From Phycisphaerae bacterium (lineage in GTDB: Bacteria; Planctomycetota; Phycisphaerae; UBA1845; UTPLA1): a stretch of 64,000 nt of DNA. The position numbers were made by a program, and so were the translations under genes. The first letter of the stretch is position 1, and the number at the start of each line of letters is the position of its first letter. A model generated the notes under the pieces. That model saw nothing but the letters and a program-made list of their open reading frames with translations. It had not been told where the DNA came from and ran no database searches. Location: positions 186,001-250,000 of the forward strand of contig DATEMU010000008.1 in the NCBI GenBank assembly GCA_035275405.1, in the 5' to 3' direction. Of the stretch, positions 54,490 to 63,601 are shown piece by piece.

Positions 54490-55446
54490 ATGCCCGCTAC
54501 AGCAATTGCGGTGCTATTCCTAACGATTCCGGCGACCGGTGGGCCTCTGGAGGCGGTCGGGCTCCAAGCGGCGCTCGATCGGTCGGGGTTTTCGCCGGGC
54601 TTGATCGACGGCGGGCCGGGGGCCAAGACGCAGGCAGCCCTCGAAGCCTTCCAGAGATTCAAGGGTCTTCCCGCCACGGGTCAGGCGGATGCGGTGACGC
54701 GAGCGGCCCTGGGGTACGATTCCCAGCCGGCGGTAACGCGCTATGTCATCTCCCAAGTCGATGCGGCGGACGTGGCCCCCGCGCCGGCGAACTGGATCGC
54801 CAAAAGCAAGGTGGATCGACTACGGTACACGTCGCTCGCGGCGCTCGTCGCTGAGCGTGGTCATTGCAGTCGCTGGCTGCTCGGACGGCTCAACCCGGGA
54901 ATGGATCTCGACCGGCTCAAGGCGGGCGACGCCCTCGTCATTCCCAATGTGGCGTCGTCGCTGCGACCGCCGCGGGCGATGCGCCTCGATATCGATTTCG
55001 ACGCCAGGACGATCCGTGTCATCGACAAAGCCGGTCGCACGGCGGCGCTGTTTCATTGCTCGATCGCGAAGCACAAGTGGAAGCGGCCGAGCGGGCCGTG
55101 CAAGGTCGTCGTCGTGCGGCGGGACCCGGATTATCTGTTCGATCCGAAGATGTGGCCGGAGGTCAAGGACGTGAAACGGAAGCTAGTCATCCCGCCGGGT
55201 CCGCGCAGCCCCGTGGGGTTGTGCTGGATCGGTCTGTCGCTCGACGGATTTGGGATTCACGGCACGCCGGAACCCGAGTTGATCGGCAAGACCGGCTCGC
55301 ACGGGTGCTTTCGGCTGACGAATTGGGATGCACTGCGGTTGGGAGAAATGGTGCGGGCCGGGACGCCGGTGCGGTTTACGGAGACTGCGGCAGCGGTGGC
55401 GGCGCGTACGCCTCGATCCGCGCGATCGCGTCCGGCACGGCGATGA
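54490..55446 (+). CDS. L,D-transpeptidase with N-terminal peptidoglycan-binding domain
   Basis: A 318-residue envelope enzyme. A signal-like N-terminus is followed by a PG-binding-1 domain (LQAALDRSGFSPGLIDGG, KTQAALEAFQRFKGL), a LysM-like region and a YkuD catalytic domain. Catalytic motif: GIHGT ... GKTGSHGCFRLTNWDALRL with Cys in HGCFR. It makes 3-3 cross-links or ties proteins to peptidoglycan. The 3' end overlaps truB on the other strand by 71 bases. Confidence 0.9.
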   Translation: MPATAIAVLFLTIPATGGPLEAVGLQAALDRSGFSPGLIDGGPGAKTQAALEAFQRFKGLPATGQADAVTRAALGYDSQPAVTRYVISQVDAADVAPAPANWIAKSKVDRLRYTSLAALVAERGHCSRWLLGRLNPGMDLDRLKAGDALVIPNVASSLRPPRAMRLDIDFDARTIRVIDKAGRTAALFHCSIAKHKWKRPSGPCKVVVVRRDPDYLFDPKMWPEVKDVKRKLVIPPGPRSPVGLCWIGLSLDGFGIHGTPEPELIGKTGSHGCFRLTNWDALRLGEMVRAGTPVRFTETAAAVAARTPRSARSRPARR

Positions 55447-56137
55447 GGGCAGCGCGGACGGCCTCGGGGGAAGCTTGATCCAGGCGAATCGAATCGTCGA
55501 CGGTGAACGGGCCAATTGCCTCGCGGCGAAGTTGCTCGCAGATGGCCCCGCAGCCGAGCGCATCGCCAAGGTCGCGGGCCATCGCGCGGATGTAGGTGCC
55601 GCGGCCGCAATTGATGTCGAGCGACAGTAGCGGCCACGCGTAGTCTTCGATCGTGCTGCCGTAAATGGTGATTGGCCGCGGGGCGTGTGGGACCGCGCGA
55701 CCCTTCTTCGCCAACTTGTAGCTGAGCACGCCGCCGACACGCATGGCACTGAAGGCCGGAGGGACTTGCTGAATCTCGCCGGTCAGGCGGCGTAGCACGG
55801 AACGGATCGACTCGATCGGGGGCGGAGTCGCGCCGGCAACGGGGTCGGCGGGCCGTTCCGTATCAAACGTCTCGTTGGTGACGCCGAGGCGCAGCGTCGT
55901 ACGATAACGCTTGGGCAGTTCCATCAGCCGCTCGACCAGGCGAGTCCCTTTTCCGATGCAGGCGATGAGCACGCCGTCGGCGAAGGGGTCCAGCGTGCCG
56001 GCGTGGCCGACCTTTTTGAGGCCGAAGATCGGCCGCAGACGATAGACGTAATTCGCGGAACTCTTGCCGACCGGCTTGTAAAGATTGACAAGGCCCGCGG
56101 GCAGATCGGGCGGATCGGCAGGATGGTGCGGAATCAT
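55376..56137 (-). CDS. truB: tRNA pseudouridine-55 synthase
   Basis: A 253-residue enzyme for pseudouridine 55 in the T loop of tRNAs. The catalytic Asp is in VGHAGTLDPFADGVLIACIG; others are YKPVGKSSANYV and GRGTYIRAMARDLGDALG. It has no PUA domain of note. The 3' end overlaps that of the L,D-transpeptidase gene. A TATAGT hexamer eight bases before the ATG is shared with the divergent RCK gene. Confidence 0.95.
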   Translation of the reverse strand: MIPHHPADPPDLPAGLVNLYKPVGKSSANYVYRLRPIFGLKKVGHAGTLDPFADGVLIACIGKGTRLVERLMELPKRYRTTLRLGVTNETFDTERPADPVAGATPPPIESIRSVLRRLTGEIQQVPPAFSAMRVGGVLSYKLAKKGRAVPHAPRPITIYGSTIEDYAWPLLSLDINCGRGTYIRAMARDLGDALGCGAICEQLRREAIGPFTVDDSIRLDQASPEAVRAALIAVPDAIARIEAYAPPPLPQSP

Positions 56138-56145
56138 CTAAACAT

Positions 56146-56153
56146 ACTATAAT
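56146..56153. promoter_or_regulatory. Overlapping divergent -10 hexamers of truB and the RCK gene
   Basis: ACTATAAT contains TATAAT for the plus strand (24 bases before ATG 56178) and, on the minus strand, TATAGT (eight bases before ATG 56137). Only one RNA polymerase could occupy it at a time. Confidence 0.5.
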
Positions 56154-56177
56154 CGCCGCTATAGGGTTTTCCTTACC

Positions 56178-56621
56178 ATGCCGCCCATGAATGATCATGT
56201 CATTATCGCAGGCTTCGGTGTCGGCGGTCGATTCATCGCCGAGTATCTGAAACAGCATCGCATCCCATTTGTGATCGTGGAGATGAACCCGGAGACCTGT
56301 GCGACCCAGCGCACTCTGGGCATCGAGACGATTCACGGCGACATCACCGACGAGGCGATCCTGCGCCAGGCCGGCGTGGAGAGCGCCAATGTGCTGGCAT
56401 TGGCCCTCCCGGACGAGGCGGCGGCGCTCCGCGCGACGGAAGTGGCCAATCGCCTCTGCCCGGAGATTCATATTATCGCGGCCACGCGCTACACCTCGAC
56501 CGGTCTGTCGGCCCTTCAAAAAGGGGCGGACGAAGTGATCGTGGCGGAGCAGGCCGTCGCCCACGAGTTCTACCGACGAATCTCAGCGTTCATGTCGCGG
56601 CGGGTGAATGCGACGACATGA
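56178..56621 (+). CDS. Single RCK-N (TrkA-N) domain protein
   Basis: A 147-residue cytoplasmic NAD(P)-binding protein: HVIIAGFGVGGRFIAEYL, then VIVEMNPETC and IHGDITDEAIL, ending with a helical tail. It lacks RCK-C and membrane parts. Such proteins regulate K+ channels or TrkH/KtrB transporters. No such membrane gene is adjacent; TrkH at 27494 is a candidate partner. ATG 56187 is an alternative start. Confidence 0.82.
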   Translation: MPPMNDHVIIAGFGVGGRFIAEYLKQHRIPFVIVEMNPETCATQRTLGIETIHGDITDEAILRQAGVESANVLALALPDEAAALRATEVANRLCPEIHIIAATRYTSTGLSALQKGADEVIVAEQAVAHEFYRRISAFMSRRVNATT

Positions 56622-56643
56622 TGGACCTTGTGACGAACTCCAA

Positions 56644-57117
56644 ATGATGCTGACCCTTCACTGCCATCAGTCCGATTGCCGCGGGCGAGTACGCCTCCAG
56701 GCGGACTCCGCGGGCGAGACGTCGGGAGCCTGTCCAAAATGCGGGGCGGTCGCGCGCGTAACCGTCGATCAGGCTCTGGCCCGCCATGGCGACGTCAGCC
56801 GATGCGCGGCGTGCAACGGGTCGGAGTTTTTCATCCGCAAAGATTTCCCGCAAAGACTGGGTCTAACGCTGGTCATCCTGTTCGGGGCAGTCGCATCGGT
56901 CTTCTATTACTTCGAGAACATCCCAGCCACCTTCGGCACGCTGGGCTCGCTCGTCGTTGTCGATGCCCTGATCTACTTGTTCGTCGGACGCGTAACGGTT
57001 TGTTATCGCTGTCGCGCCGAATACCGCGGGGCGGCCTACAATCCGGATCATCAGGGTTTCGATCTGGCAACGTCGGAAAAATACGACCCCGCGGCAGCGC
57101 GATTGGAGCGTCTATGA
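56644..57117 (+). CDS. Zinc-ribbon protein with two membrane spans
   Basis: A 157-residue protein. [20 protein letters not shown] and [12 protein letters not shown] are Cys pairs for Zn; two spans follow ([38 protein letters not shown]) and then [11 protein letters not shown] recurring planctomycete type, role unknown. The stop overlaps the folE start by ATGA. Confidence 0.75.
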   Translation: MMLTLHCHQSDCRGRVRLQADSAGETSGACPKCGAVARVTVDQALARHGDVSRCAACNGSEFFIRKDFPQRLGLTLVILFGAVASVFYYFENIPATFGTLGSLVVVDALIYLFVGRVTVCYRCRAEYRGAAYNPDHQGFDLATSEKYDPAAARLERL

Positions 57118-57698
57118 CCGAGCATCGACCGCCGGAAAAACCGGTGGATGAAAAAAAGATTGCGGCGGCGGTTCGCGAGATCCTCGTCGCCGTCGGGGAG
57201 AACCCCGATCGCGAGGGGCTAAAATCGACGCCGGATCGCGTGGCGCGGATGTACGCGGAGATGTTCTCGGGGATGCGGATTGATCCGCGCGATTATTTAA
57301 AGACATCGTTCACCGAGAAATACAACGAGCTGGTCGTGCTTCGCGACGTGCCGTTTTATTCCATGTGCGAACACCATTTGCTGCCCTTTGAGGGCCGGGC
57401 GCATATCGCCTACCTGCCCAACGGCCGCGTCGTCGGTCTGTCGAAACTCGCCCGCGTCGTCGATGCCTACGCGCAAAGGCCGCAGCTTCAGGAGCGGCTG
57501 ACCACGCAAATCGCCGACGTGTTGATGGAGGAATTGCAGGCCAAAGGCGTCGCCGTCGTGATGGAAGCCGAGCACAGTTGCATGACCTGCCGCGGGGTGA
57601 AAAAGCCCGGCAGCGTCATGGTCACGTCCGCCCTGCGCGGGGAGTGCCTGACCGGCGCGACGCGGGCGGAGGTGATGAGCCTGCTGCACAAGCAATAA
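57114..57698 (+). CDS. folE: GTP cyclohydrolase I
   Basis: A 194-residue enzyme that opens the folate/pterin (and queuosine) pathway. The Zn ligands are in [14 protein letters not shown] and [12 protein letters not shown]; other marks are [17 protein letters not shown] and [20 protein letters not shown]. The start ATG 57114 is the coupled one; the frame is open far upstream but that part is a shadow of the zinc-ribbon gene. With queG it fits queuosine synthesis. Confidence 0.97.
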   Translation: MTEHRPPEKPVDEKKIAAAVREILVAVGENPDREGLKSTPDRVARMYAEMFSGMRIDPRDYLKTSFTEKYNELVVLRDVPFYSMCEHHLLPFEGRAHIAYLPNGRVVGLSKLARVVDAYAQRPQLQERLTTQIADVLMEELQAKGVAVVMEAEHSCMTCRGVKKPGSVMVTSALRGECLTGATRAEVMSLLHKQ

Positions 57699-57708
57699 CC
57701 CGGCACTG

Positions 57709-59253
57709 CTAACGAATCTTGTATACGCGGAAAGTGACCCGCCACTCGGGATGCTTGAAAGTCGGATCAAGCCAGTCTTTCCATTTCGCGTCAAGATCCT
57801 CCAAGTAGGCCCGTTCCTCCACTAATTCGTATTCCTTGTCGAGGATCTTCTCTAGGTCCGACCATTTCGGAGAGTCGGAAAACTCCGAGCCGCGAATCGT
57901 GGCCACGCGAGGTGGTTTTCTTTCTTTCATTTTTTCGAGAATGGATTCTGGCGTCGCGGGCGCTTCATGAGACCCTCCTTGATCGGGCGGCAACGCAAAC
58001 CATCGCCAGCCGTCGCACATGACCAATGGCGAATATTCACGCCACTCGAAAGGGGCCATCTTGCATCCGTAATAATACCGGGCGGCGGGTTGACTCATGA
58101 CCCACTCTGTTGGTCCATTGCTTTTCAGACTATTCAGTGCGTGTTCCCATGGATCGAGCCAGCGGAGGCTGGACCAATGCCGTTCCGTGACGAGATTAAT
58201 GTAGCAGCCAACCCAGGCGAGCGCCAGGGACGCCGTCGCCAAGCGCGCAAATCGCGTGGGCCATGACCGCTGCGCGCCCAGCCCATAGCGAATCCAGATA
58301 GCTGCAACACCAATACAGACCAGACCACTGAACACCATGATGTATTTATCGATAATGGTCCGAGAGGCAATCCCCGCGAAGACGCACAGGGCAATGATCT
58401 GCGGCATCGGGCCGGGCCGACGCCTGGCATCGCTCGAAAATATTGCCAACAAGCTGAATGCCACCATACTGACAAAGACGAACACCCAGACCCACCACGC
58501 GCTGATGGATGCGAGATTACCGGTGAACAGCGCCATGAGCAGGCGCAGGGCGGAATCGCCATATTTCGACCATGTGAGCGTGACTTGCGGAAACGTCGTC
58601 GCCTGTTTCCAGAATGCGGGCAGCCAAGGGGCGTAGAGAATGGCTGTGATGGCCGCGGCCGGTAGCCAGCGGCGGAACTGGCCGTGGCGAATGACCATCA
58701 CTGCCCACGTAATCGCCACCAGGACCGGGCCAAAGTAGTTGGTGTAACAAACGGCCGCCGCAACGAGCGACCAAGCGATGAGTGTCCGGCGATCGACGCG
58801 CCGCGCCAGCACGCCCGTCAGCCATAAAAACAGGCCAACGAGGCAGAACATCATGCTGTACCAACGTCCGGCGAAGCCGAAGAGCAAGTGCGCCGGGTGG
58901 ATGGCGGCGATCAGCATAGCGAGCCGGCCGGTCGGGGCGTCGTACCACTCGGTTGCGGCGAGTCGCGTGAAGACAAGTCCGGCGAGGAACATGAGGATCG
59001 ACAGACTGCGCAGCCCGAGAGGGCCGACGCCGAAGATGTGGACCCAGATGTTTTGCAGGATGTAGTAAAGCGGCGGGTCGGGCTCTTCGCCGCACCAGAG
59101 CGCGGAGATCATCTCACCCATCGGCATTGTGTAACGGCGGCAACTGAAACCCTCGTCGTCGAAGACGGAGTAATGACCCGCGCCCCAGAACATGAAGGCG
59201 CCGACGCCCAGCAGCGTCAGAATCGTCCAACGATCGAACACACGATGGCGCAC
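57709..59253 (-). CDS. GT39-type membrane glycosyltransferase
   Basis: A 514-residue protein with about ten spans. The first loop has YSVFDDEGFSCRRYTMPMGE and EPDPPLYYILQNIWVHIFG, the acidic pair plus Pro-Pro-Leu-Tyr-Tyr of GT39/PMT-like enzymes. The C-terminal 120 residues are soluble. It starts with GTG and is 24 bases downstream of the TMTC-like gene, yet has its own TATCAT hexamer seven bases upstream. Confidence 0.85.
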   Translation of the reverse strand: MRHRVFDRWTILTLLGVGAFMFWGAGHYSVFDDEGFSCRRYTMPMGEMISALWCGEEPDPPLYYILQNIWVHIFGVGPLGLRSLSILMFLAGLVFTRLAATEWYDAPTGRLAMLIAAIHPAHLLFGFAGRWYSMMFCLVGLFLWLTGVLARRVDRRTLIAWSLVAAAVCYTNYFGPVLVAITWAVMVIRHGQFRRWLPAAAITAILYAPWLPAFWKQATTFPQVTLTWSKYGDSALRLLMALFTGNLASISAWWVWVFVFVSMVAFSLLAIFSSDARRRPGPMPQIIALCVFAGIASRTIIDKYIMVFSGLVCIGVAAIWIRYGLGAQRSWPTRFARLATASLALAWVGCYINLVTERHWSSLRWLDPWEHALNSLKSNGPTEWVMSQPAARYYYGCKMAPFEWREYSPLVMCDGWRWFALPPDQGGSHEAPATPESILEKMKERKPPRVATIRGSEFSDSPKWSDLEKILDKEYELVEERAYLEDLDAKWKDWLDPTFKHPEWRVTFRVYKIR

Positions 59254-59260
59254 GGTCGGA

Positions 59261-59266
59261 ATGATA
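59261..59266 (-). promoter_or_regulatory. -10 hexamer TATCAT before a GTG-start gene
   Basis: TATCAT on the minus strand, seven bases, then GTG 59253. It lies in the intergenic gap and would allow separate leaderless transcription. Confidence 0.45.
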
Positions 59267-59277
59267 GCGGCTCAGGG

Positions 59278-61257
59278 TTATGGGGTCGCTTGAGTCAAGG
59301 CATCCAATTCGGCCCTGGCCCGCGTGTGAGTCGGATCGAGGGACAGCACGGCGCGAAACGCGGTTGCGGCCTCCTGAGGGCGATTCAACGACCGAAGCGA
59401 AAGGCCGAGGTTGTACGACGCCTTGATCAGGACGTCGCGCTTGATCGCATCTGAAACGGAGAGGGCGGAACGATAGGCCGCGACCGCCTCTTGATGCCGC
59501 CCCATCTCCGCCAAAGTGAGGCCCAGATTCACCCTCGCTTCGACATAGCGCGGGTCCACTCGCAATGCATCCTGATAGACCGCGATGGCGGACTCGCGAC
59601 GGCCGGCGAGACGCAGGGCGTTGCCGAGGTTGTAATAGGCGTCGGTCAATTGTGGATCGCGGCTGATCGCGGCGGTGAATTGTTCGATGGCGTCGTCGAG
59701 GTGGCCGAGTTCCAGAAGCGTCGCGCCGTACAGGGATCGGACCCGTGCGCTGAGTCCATCCGGATCGATCCCGATCGCCGTCTGGAAGGCCCGGGCCGCA
59801 TCGGCGTAACGGCGATTGTGAAGAAAGGCTTCGCCCTTGTTGGCATACGCGCCGGCATACTTCGGATCGAGCCGCAATGCGTCATCGAACTTCGCCATTG
59901 CGCCGGTCACGTCGCCGCGCATCAGGAAAGCGTAGCCCAGGGCGTTGTGGGGCCGAGGATGGTGCGGGGCCGTGGCCACAGTGTCGTGCCAAAGCTCAAA
60001 GGGGTCGGCGTACAGGTTATTCCGCATCCACGTCATCGTGGATAGTGCGACGATGGTCATCGCCGCAACAACCACCGCGGGACCGCGCCTTCTCGGTCGA
60101 TAAATGGCCGCCTTCCAAACGACAAGGACCACGAGAGAGACGACCGCTGCAAGGGGCACGTACATGCGATGTTCGAATGCCAGGTCCTTGATGGGAATGA
60201 AACTCGATGTAGGCAGCAAAACGAGGAAGAAAGCGACACCGAGAAAGCCGACCGCCTGACGCCGCCCATATGCCCAAGCCGACGCAGAAACGAGAGCAAT
60301 GATCATGGCGGCCGGCGCAAAAACCCGCCACGGCGTTGAAGCGACGGGCCAGCCGTAGTCGAGGCACAGATTCGCCGGCCAGATCGAAAGCCAAAGATAG
60401 TGCAGGACTACGCCCGGCTGGGTGCGAAGGTACTCCAGCGGCGTGACGCCCTTGTAACCAAACCCGACCGTCGGAGGCTCGGGCTGCGGGGTGTCCATGA
60501 CGCCGCGGACCACGCCCAGCGCGAGCAATACGGACCACGTTGCGGCCAATCCGAGATAAAGGCCCCAGCGTTTCCGCAGCGCGGCGCGAAAAGTGCCGGC
60601 GGCGAAACAGCGATCGTAGAGCAGCACGACGACCGGCGCCGTCACCATGACGGCCTTCGCCGCCATGCCCAGGGCGCAGGCGATGACGGAGGCTGCGTGC
60701 CATCCGGCAACCCGCTCGGAGGACATACCCCGGATCGCGCAGTACATCGTGAGAAAATAGAAAAGCCCCATCAAGGACTCGCTCCTCTGGACGAGGTAGG
60801 TGACGCTCTCGGTTTGCAGAGGCTGGACGGCCCAGATCGCCGCGATGAGGAAGGCCAGACCGCCCTTCCCGGTCGCTCGCCGGATGACGCCGTAAAGGAC
60901 TATCGCCGCTACGCCATGAACTAGAAGATTGACAAAATGGTAGCCCCAGGGGTCCAGGCCATGCGCGGCGAAGTTCAGTGCGAATGAGAAATCGACGATG
61001 GGCTGAGAAGTATCGAAAAACCTCCCGACGGGAAAGACTTGACGGATCAGACGGTTGTCGACGATACCGGCGTAGTCGTCAAAAACGAACACACCGCGAA
61101 AGCTCGGGAGATAGGCGAGGATGGTCAACGCCGAAATGGCAGCAACTTGGACCGCGGGTGAGTTGAGAATGGCCCGATGATGGGGAGCGCGGATCGCCGC
61201 CGGCGACCCCGTTCCCCCCTTCAACCCCGCGCCTGCTCGCCTCGCTGAATGACCCAC
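59278..61257 (-). CDS. TMTC-like membrane protein with C-terminal TPR repeats
   Basis: A 659-residue protein. The N-terminal 400 residues have about ten spans and FRGVFVFDDYAGIVDN, the Asp-Asp loop of TMTC/PMT-type O-mannosyl or related transferases. The rest is six or seven TPRs (AYANKGEAFLHNRRYADAAR, AYYNLGNALRLAGRRES, ARVNLGLTLAEMGRHQ). It probably glycosylates exported proteins. The start is GTG 61257. Confidence 0.85.
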   Translation of the reverse strand: MGHSARRAGAGLKGGTGSPAAIRAPHHRAILNSPAVQVAAISALTILAYLPSFRGVFVFDDYAGIVDNRLIRQVFPVGRFFDTSQPIVDFSFALNFAAHGLDPWGYHFVNLLVHGVAAIVLYGVIRRATGKGGLAFLIAAIWAVQPLQTESVTYLVQRSESLMGLFYFLTMYCAIRGMSSERVAGWHAASVIACALGMAAKAVMVTAPVVVLLYDRCFAAGTFRAALRKRWGLYLGLAATWSVLLALGVVRGVMDTPQPEPPTVGFGYKGVTPLEYLRTQPGVVLHYLWLSIWPANLCLDYGWPVASTPWRVFAPAAMIIALVSASAWAYGRRQAVGFLGVAFFLVLLPTSSFIPIKDLAFEHRMYVPLAAVVSLVVLVVWKAAIYRPRRRGPAVVVAAMTIVALSTMTWMRNNLYADPFELWHDTVATAPHHPRPHNALGYAFLMRGDVTGAMAKFDDALRLDPKYAGAYANKGEAFLHNRRYADAARAFQTAIGIDPDGLSARVRSLYGATLLELGHLDDAIEQFTAAISRDPQLTDAYYNLGNALRLAGRRESAIAVYQDALRVDPRYVEARVNLGLTLAEMGRHQEAVAAYRSALSVSDAIKRDVLIKASYNLGLSLRSLNRPQEAATAFRAVLSLDPTHTRARAELDALTQATP

Positions 61258-61529
61258 GTCGGGCCTTGTACCGCGAGCGCCGGCAGATTGCCACCCGGTG
61301 CGAGGCCCCGCGGCGCCTCGACAAGTTCAATGTGGAGCGCCCGGTCATCGTCCGTGATGATCGGGCGGCCGCAACGCGTTGGATTCGTGGGCCAAGCCCG
61401 CCGGCGGTCACCGCCGGAACAAGAGCACGTGCCTTGCGACAATTGAAGATACCGTCGGGAGGCCGCCGTTTTACCGGCAATCACCCGTGACCGCGCGGAG
61501 GTCGAGCGCTCGACGATGAACTCGCGCAT
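61221..61529 (-). CDS. Possible small hypothetical protein
   Basis: A 102-residue frame with high GC in third positions, no signal and weak ribosome site (GTAGG). It contains four Cys (CSCSGG, RCGRPIITDDDRALHIELVE), a loosely zinc-ribbon-like look. Its end overlaps the TMTC-like start by 37 bases. No family is recognised; a decayed gene or chance frame is possible. Confidence 0.35.
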   Translation of the reverse strand: MREFIVERSTSARSRVIAGKTAASRRYLQLSQGTCSCSGGDRRRAWPTNPTRCGRPIITDDDRALHIELVEAPRGLAPGGNLPALAVQGPTWVIQRGEQARG

Positions 61530-61829
61530 CCTACTGCGAGTCCCGCGCCCGTCCGCCGCACCAGCCTAGTGCGTCTTCAACTGAGCAGAATCGCTTACCC
61601 GACTGAGCCCAACTGTCCCTTTGCATTGCCTATGACGGCTTCCGCGCCATCCGTGAGCCGTCCAACAAAGTCGATACCAGACGAAGCGGGCAAGGATGGG
61701 CGGAAGGAGGCCCTCATCCGGTCTCCTTCCGCGCCACCTCACTCGAAACTACCTCACCCAGGCAGCGCCGCGCCGCCCACTGGTCAGGTTTGCCGCCAAC
61801 TCCAAGCCCTTTCCTTCCCCTCCGGAAAC
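61530..61829. other. Gap downstream of mraZ with a strong stem-loop
   Basis: 300 bases without a supported gene. GCGGAAGGAG (61700-61709) and CTCCTTCCGC (61723-61732) make a perfect 10-bp stem with a 13-base loop, about 100 bases past the mraZ stop. No T run follows. No mraW or other division gene is found here. Confidence 0.5.
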
Positions 61830-62252
61830 CTATTGTCCAAAATTGTCCCAGCTCTGGTCGAGGAGCTTTTCGAACTCCTCGCGGGGACGGATCTCCAGAT
61901 GATCTCTTACTCCACAAATCACCACTTCCCGGCCAAGTCGAGCCTTGCGAAGCATCTTCTCCGGGATGAGGATACGCCCCTGGGTGTCCAGCTCCACGAA
62001 CTGCACCAAGGGGAAATAACGTTGTTCAAATTCGAGGTCTCGAGCGTCGGGGTTGAGCTTCGACAGGCTGGCGCTGGCCATCTGCTCGAAGTTGCGCTCC
62101 GTGTAAAGCCAGAGGCTGCCCTGCGGCCGACCGGGGACGATGACAAAGCCCCGACCGTCGCGTTCCGGGTCCCATTGGCTTCGGTACTTGGCCGGGATTG
62201 CGAGTCGGTTCTTTTCATCAATGGCGTGTTCATAGTGCCCGATGAAGACCAT
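61830..62252 (-). CDS. mraZ: Transcriptional regulator MraZ
   Basis: A 140-residue DNA-binding protein made of two AbrB-like halves. FIGHYEHAIDEKNRLAIPAKYR is the first DxxxR-type motif (Asp-Glu-Lys-Asn-Arg), and LDTQGRILIPEKMLRKARLG the second. MraZ normally begins the dcw cluster and represses it. Here it is followed by a 300-base gap and an unrelated glycosyltransferase run, so it is an orphan. Confidence 0.95.
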   Translation of the reverse strand: MVFIGHYEHAIDEKNRLAIPAKYRSQWDPERDGRGFVIVPGRPQGSLWLYTERNFEQMASASLSKLNPDARDLEFEQRYFPLVQFVELDTQGRILIPEKMLRKARLGREVVICGVRDHLEIRPREEFEKLLDQSWDNFGQ

Positions 62253-62276
62253 GAAAAACCAATAAACACAGGGCTA

Positions 62277-62322
62277 ATCCACTACCATCCACCTGATGGG
62301 ATAAGCCTACACAATTCCCCAC
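62277..62322 (-). promoter_or_regulatory. Candidate MraZ operator boxes
   Basis: On the minus strand, GTGGATGGTAGTGGAT (62292-62277) has two GTGGA boxes with a 10-base period. A second pair, GTGGGGAATTGTGTAG, lies at 62322-62307. MraZ is known to bind direct repeats with GTGG/TGGG cores at this spacing upstream of its own gene. Confidence 0.5.
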
Positions 62323-62454
62323 TTCGATGCAAGAAAAAAAAGAGGTTTTTTTCAAAGAGAATTGCAACTGCGCAGCGATGAACGGAACTTTCGCAGTTCC
62401 AGAAGGTTGCGGATTCGGGACTAGGGAATCCCCGTAGATATCACAGCGGCCCAC

Positions 62455-63555
62455 TCATCCGACGGTCCCCACCGAGTCCCCGTATAGCCGCAGCCACTGT
62501 CCTACCACGGTCGACAATTCATGCTGGGCACGGATTCGTAACAGCGCCGCGTCCGCTCTGGCCCGGGCCTTTGCGCGATCGCACAAAACACACGTCAGGG
62601 CATCCGTCAGCGCGCCTGCGTCGGTCGGAGGGCGAAGCAGACCGTCGATTCCATTACGCACCAACTCCCGGCAACTCGGAATATCGCTGGCGACGATGGG
62701 ACAGCGGCAGGCGATCGCTTCGAGGACAACATTGGGGCAACCTTCGGTAAAAGATGGGAACAGCAGCACGTCCGCACACTTCAACCATCGCGCCACGTCG
62801 GGCGACCAGCCGGCGAAACGCACGGCGCCGGTCAACCCTTTTGCAACCACTTCCCGCTCCATCGCCGGACGGACAGGACCGTCGCCGAGAAGGAGTGCCT
62901 GGACGTCCGTTCGCCGGCGCAAGCGGGCGATGACTTCCACAAAGGTCGGCAGGTTCTTCACGGGATCCATGCGTCCGGCCCAGAGGATCAGCGGCCGACT
63001 TTCGTCCAGCCCCAGCGCGGCGCGCGAGGCTGCCGGCGCCGCATCCATCTCCTTGAAGTCGATCGCGTTGGGGATGACCACGACGCGGTCTCCTGCCACT
63101 CCCAGATCGTCTCGAAGGTGCGCCGCGACGGCTTCTGAATTCGCCACGTGGACGTCTGAGAATCCCGCGGTGATCGATTCGAAAAAGCGATGGAGCGGGC
63201 GTTCGATCTCGATCGTGACGGTCGAAGTAATGATCGGTCGCGCGCGATCCAGTCGCCCGACGAGCCGCGCGGCGAGATTGGCATGGAAGAGCGAGGCGTG
63301 GATCACATCCGGATCGAACGCACGGACATGCTCCGCCAGTCGCAGCAGGCATCGGGCATCAAAGGGCCCGGCCGCATTGCACGAAAACGTCGTAACTCCT
63401 TGTCGCGCAAGCTCATGGCTCAACGGCCCGGGGGGAGCGAGGCAGCCGATAATGGGCTCCACACCGGCTCTTCTGATATGAAGCGCGAGCTTGGCCAGGC
63501 GAAGCGGAAGGCCGCCACGCTGAAGGTCCGTTGAAAGGATCAGGACGCGCAACAT
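62455..63555 (-). CDS. GT4-type glycosyltransferase (GT-B fold)
   Basis: A 366-residue cytoplasmic enzyme; ATG 63555 (AGGA upstream) is preferred over 63576. N-terminal Gly loop STDLQRGGLPLRLAKLALH and HASLFHANLAARL, then the C-terminal nucleotide-sugar half: LILWAGRMDPVKNLPTFVEVI, GWSPDVARWLKCADVLLFPSFTEGCPNVVLEAIACRCP with the EX7E motif. It probably adds a hexose to an exopolysaccharide or O-antigen chain. Confidence 0.92.
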   Translation of the reverse strand: MLRVLILSTDLQRGGLPLRLAKLALHIRRAGVEPIIGCLAPPGPLSHELARQGVTTFSCNAAGPFDARCLLRLAEHVRAFDPDVIHASLFHANLAARLVGRLDRARPIITSTVTIEIERPLHRFFESITAGFSDVHVANSEAVAAHLRDDLGVAGDRVVVIPNAIDFKEMDAAPAASRAALGLDESRPLILWAGRMDPVKNLPTFVEVIARLRRRTDVQALLLGDGPVRPAMEREVVAKGLTGAVRFAGWSPDVARWLKCADVLLFPSFTEGCPNVVLEAIACRCPIVASDIPSCRELVRNGIDGLLRPPTDAGALTDALTCVLCDRAKARARADAALLRIRAQHELSTVVGQWLRLYGDSVGTVG

Positions 63556-63601
63556 CGCGGTGGATCCTGCTGACAAAGGACGATCCGACAGATCCGACGA
63601 T

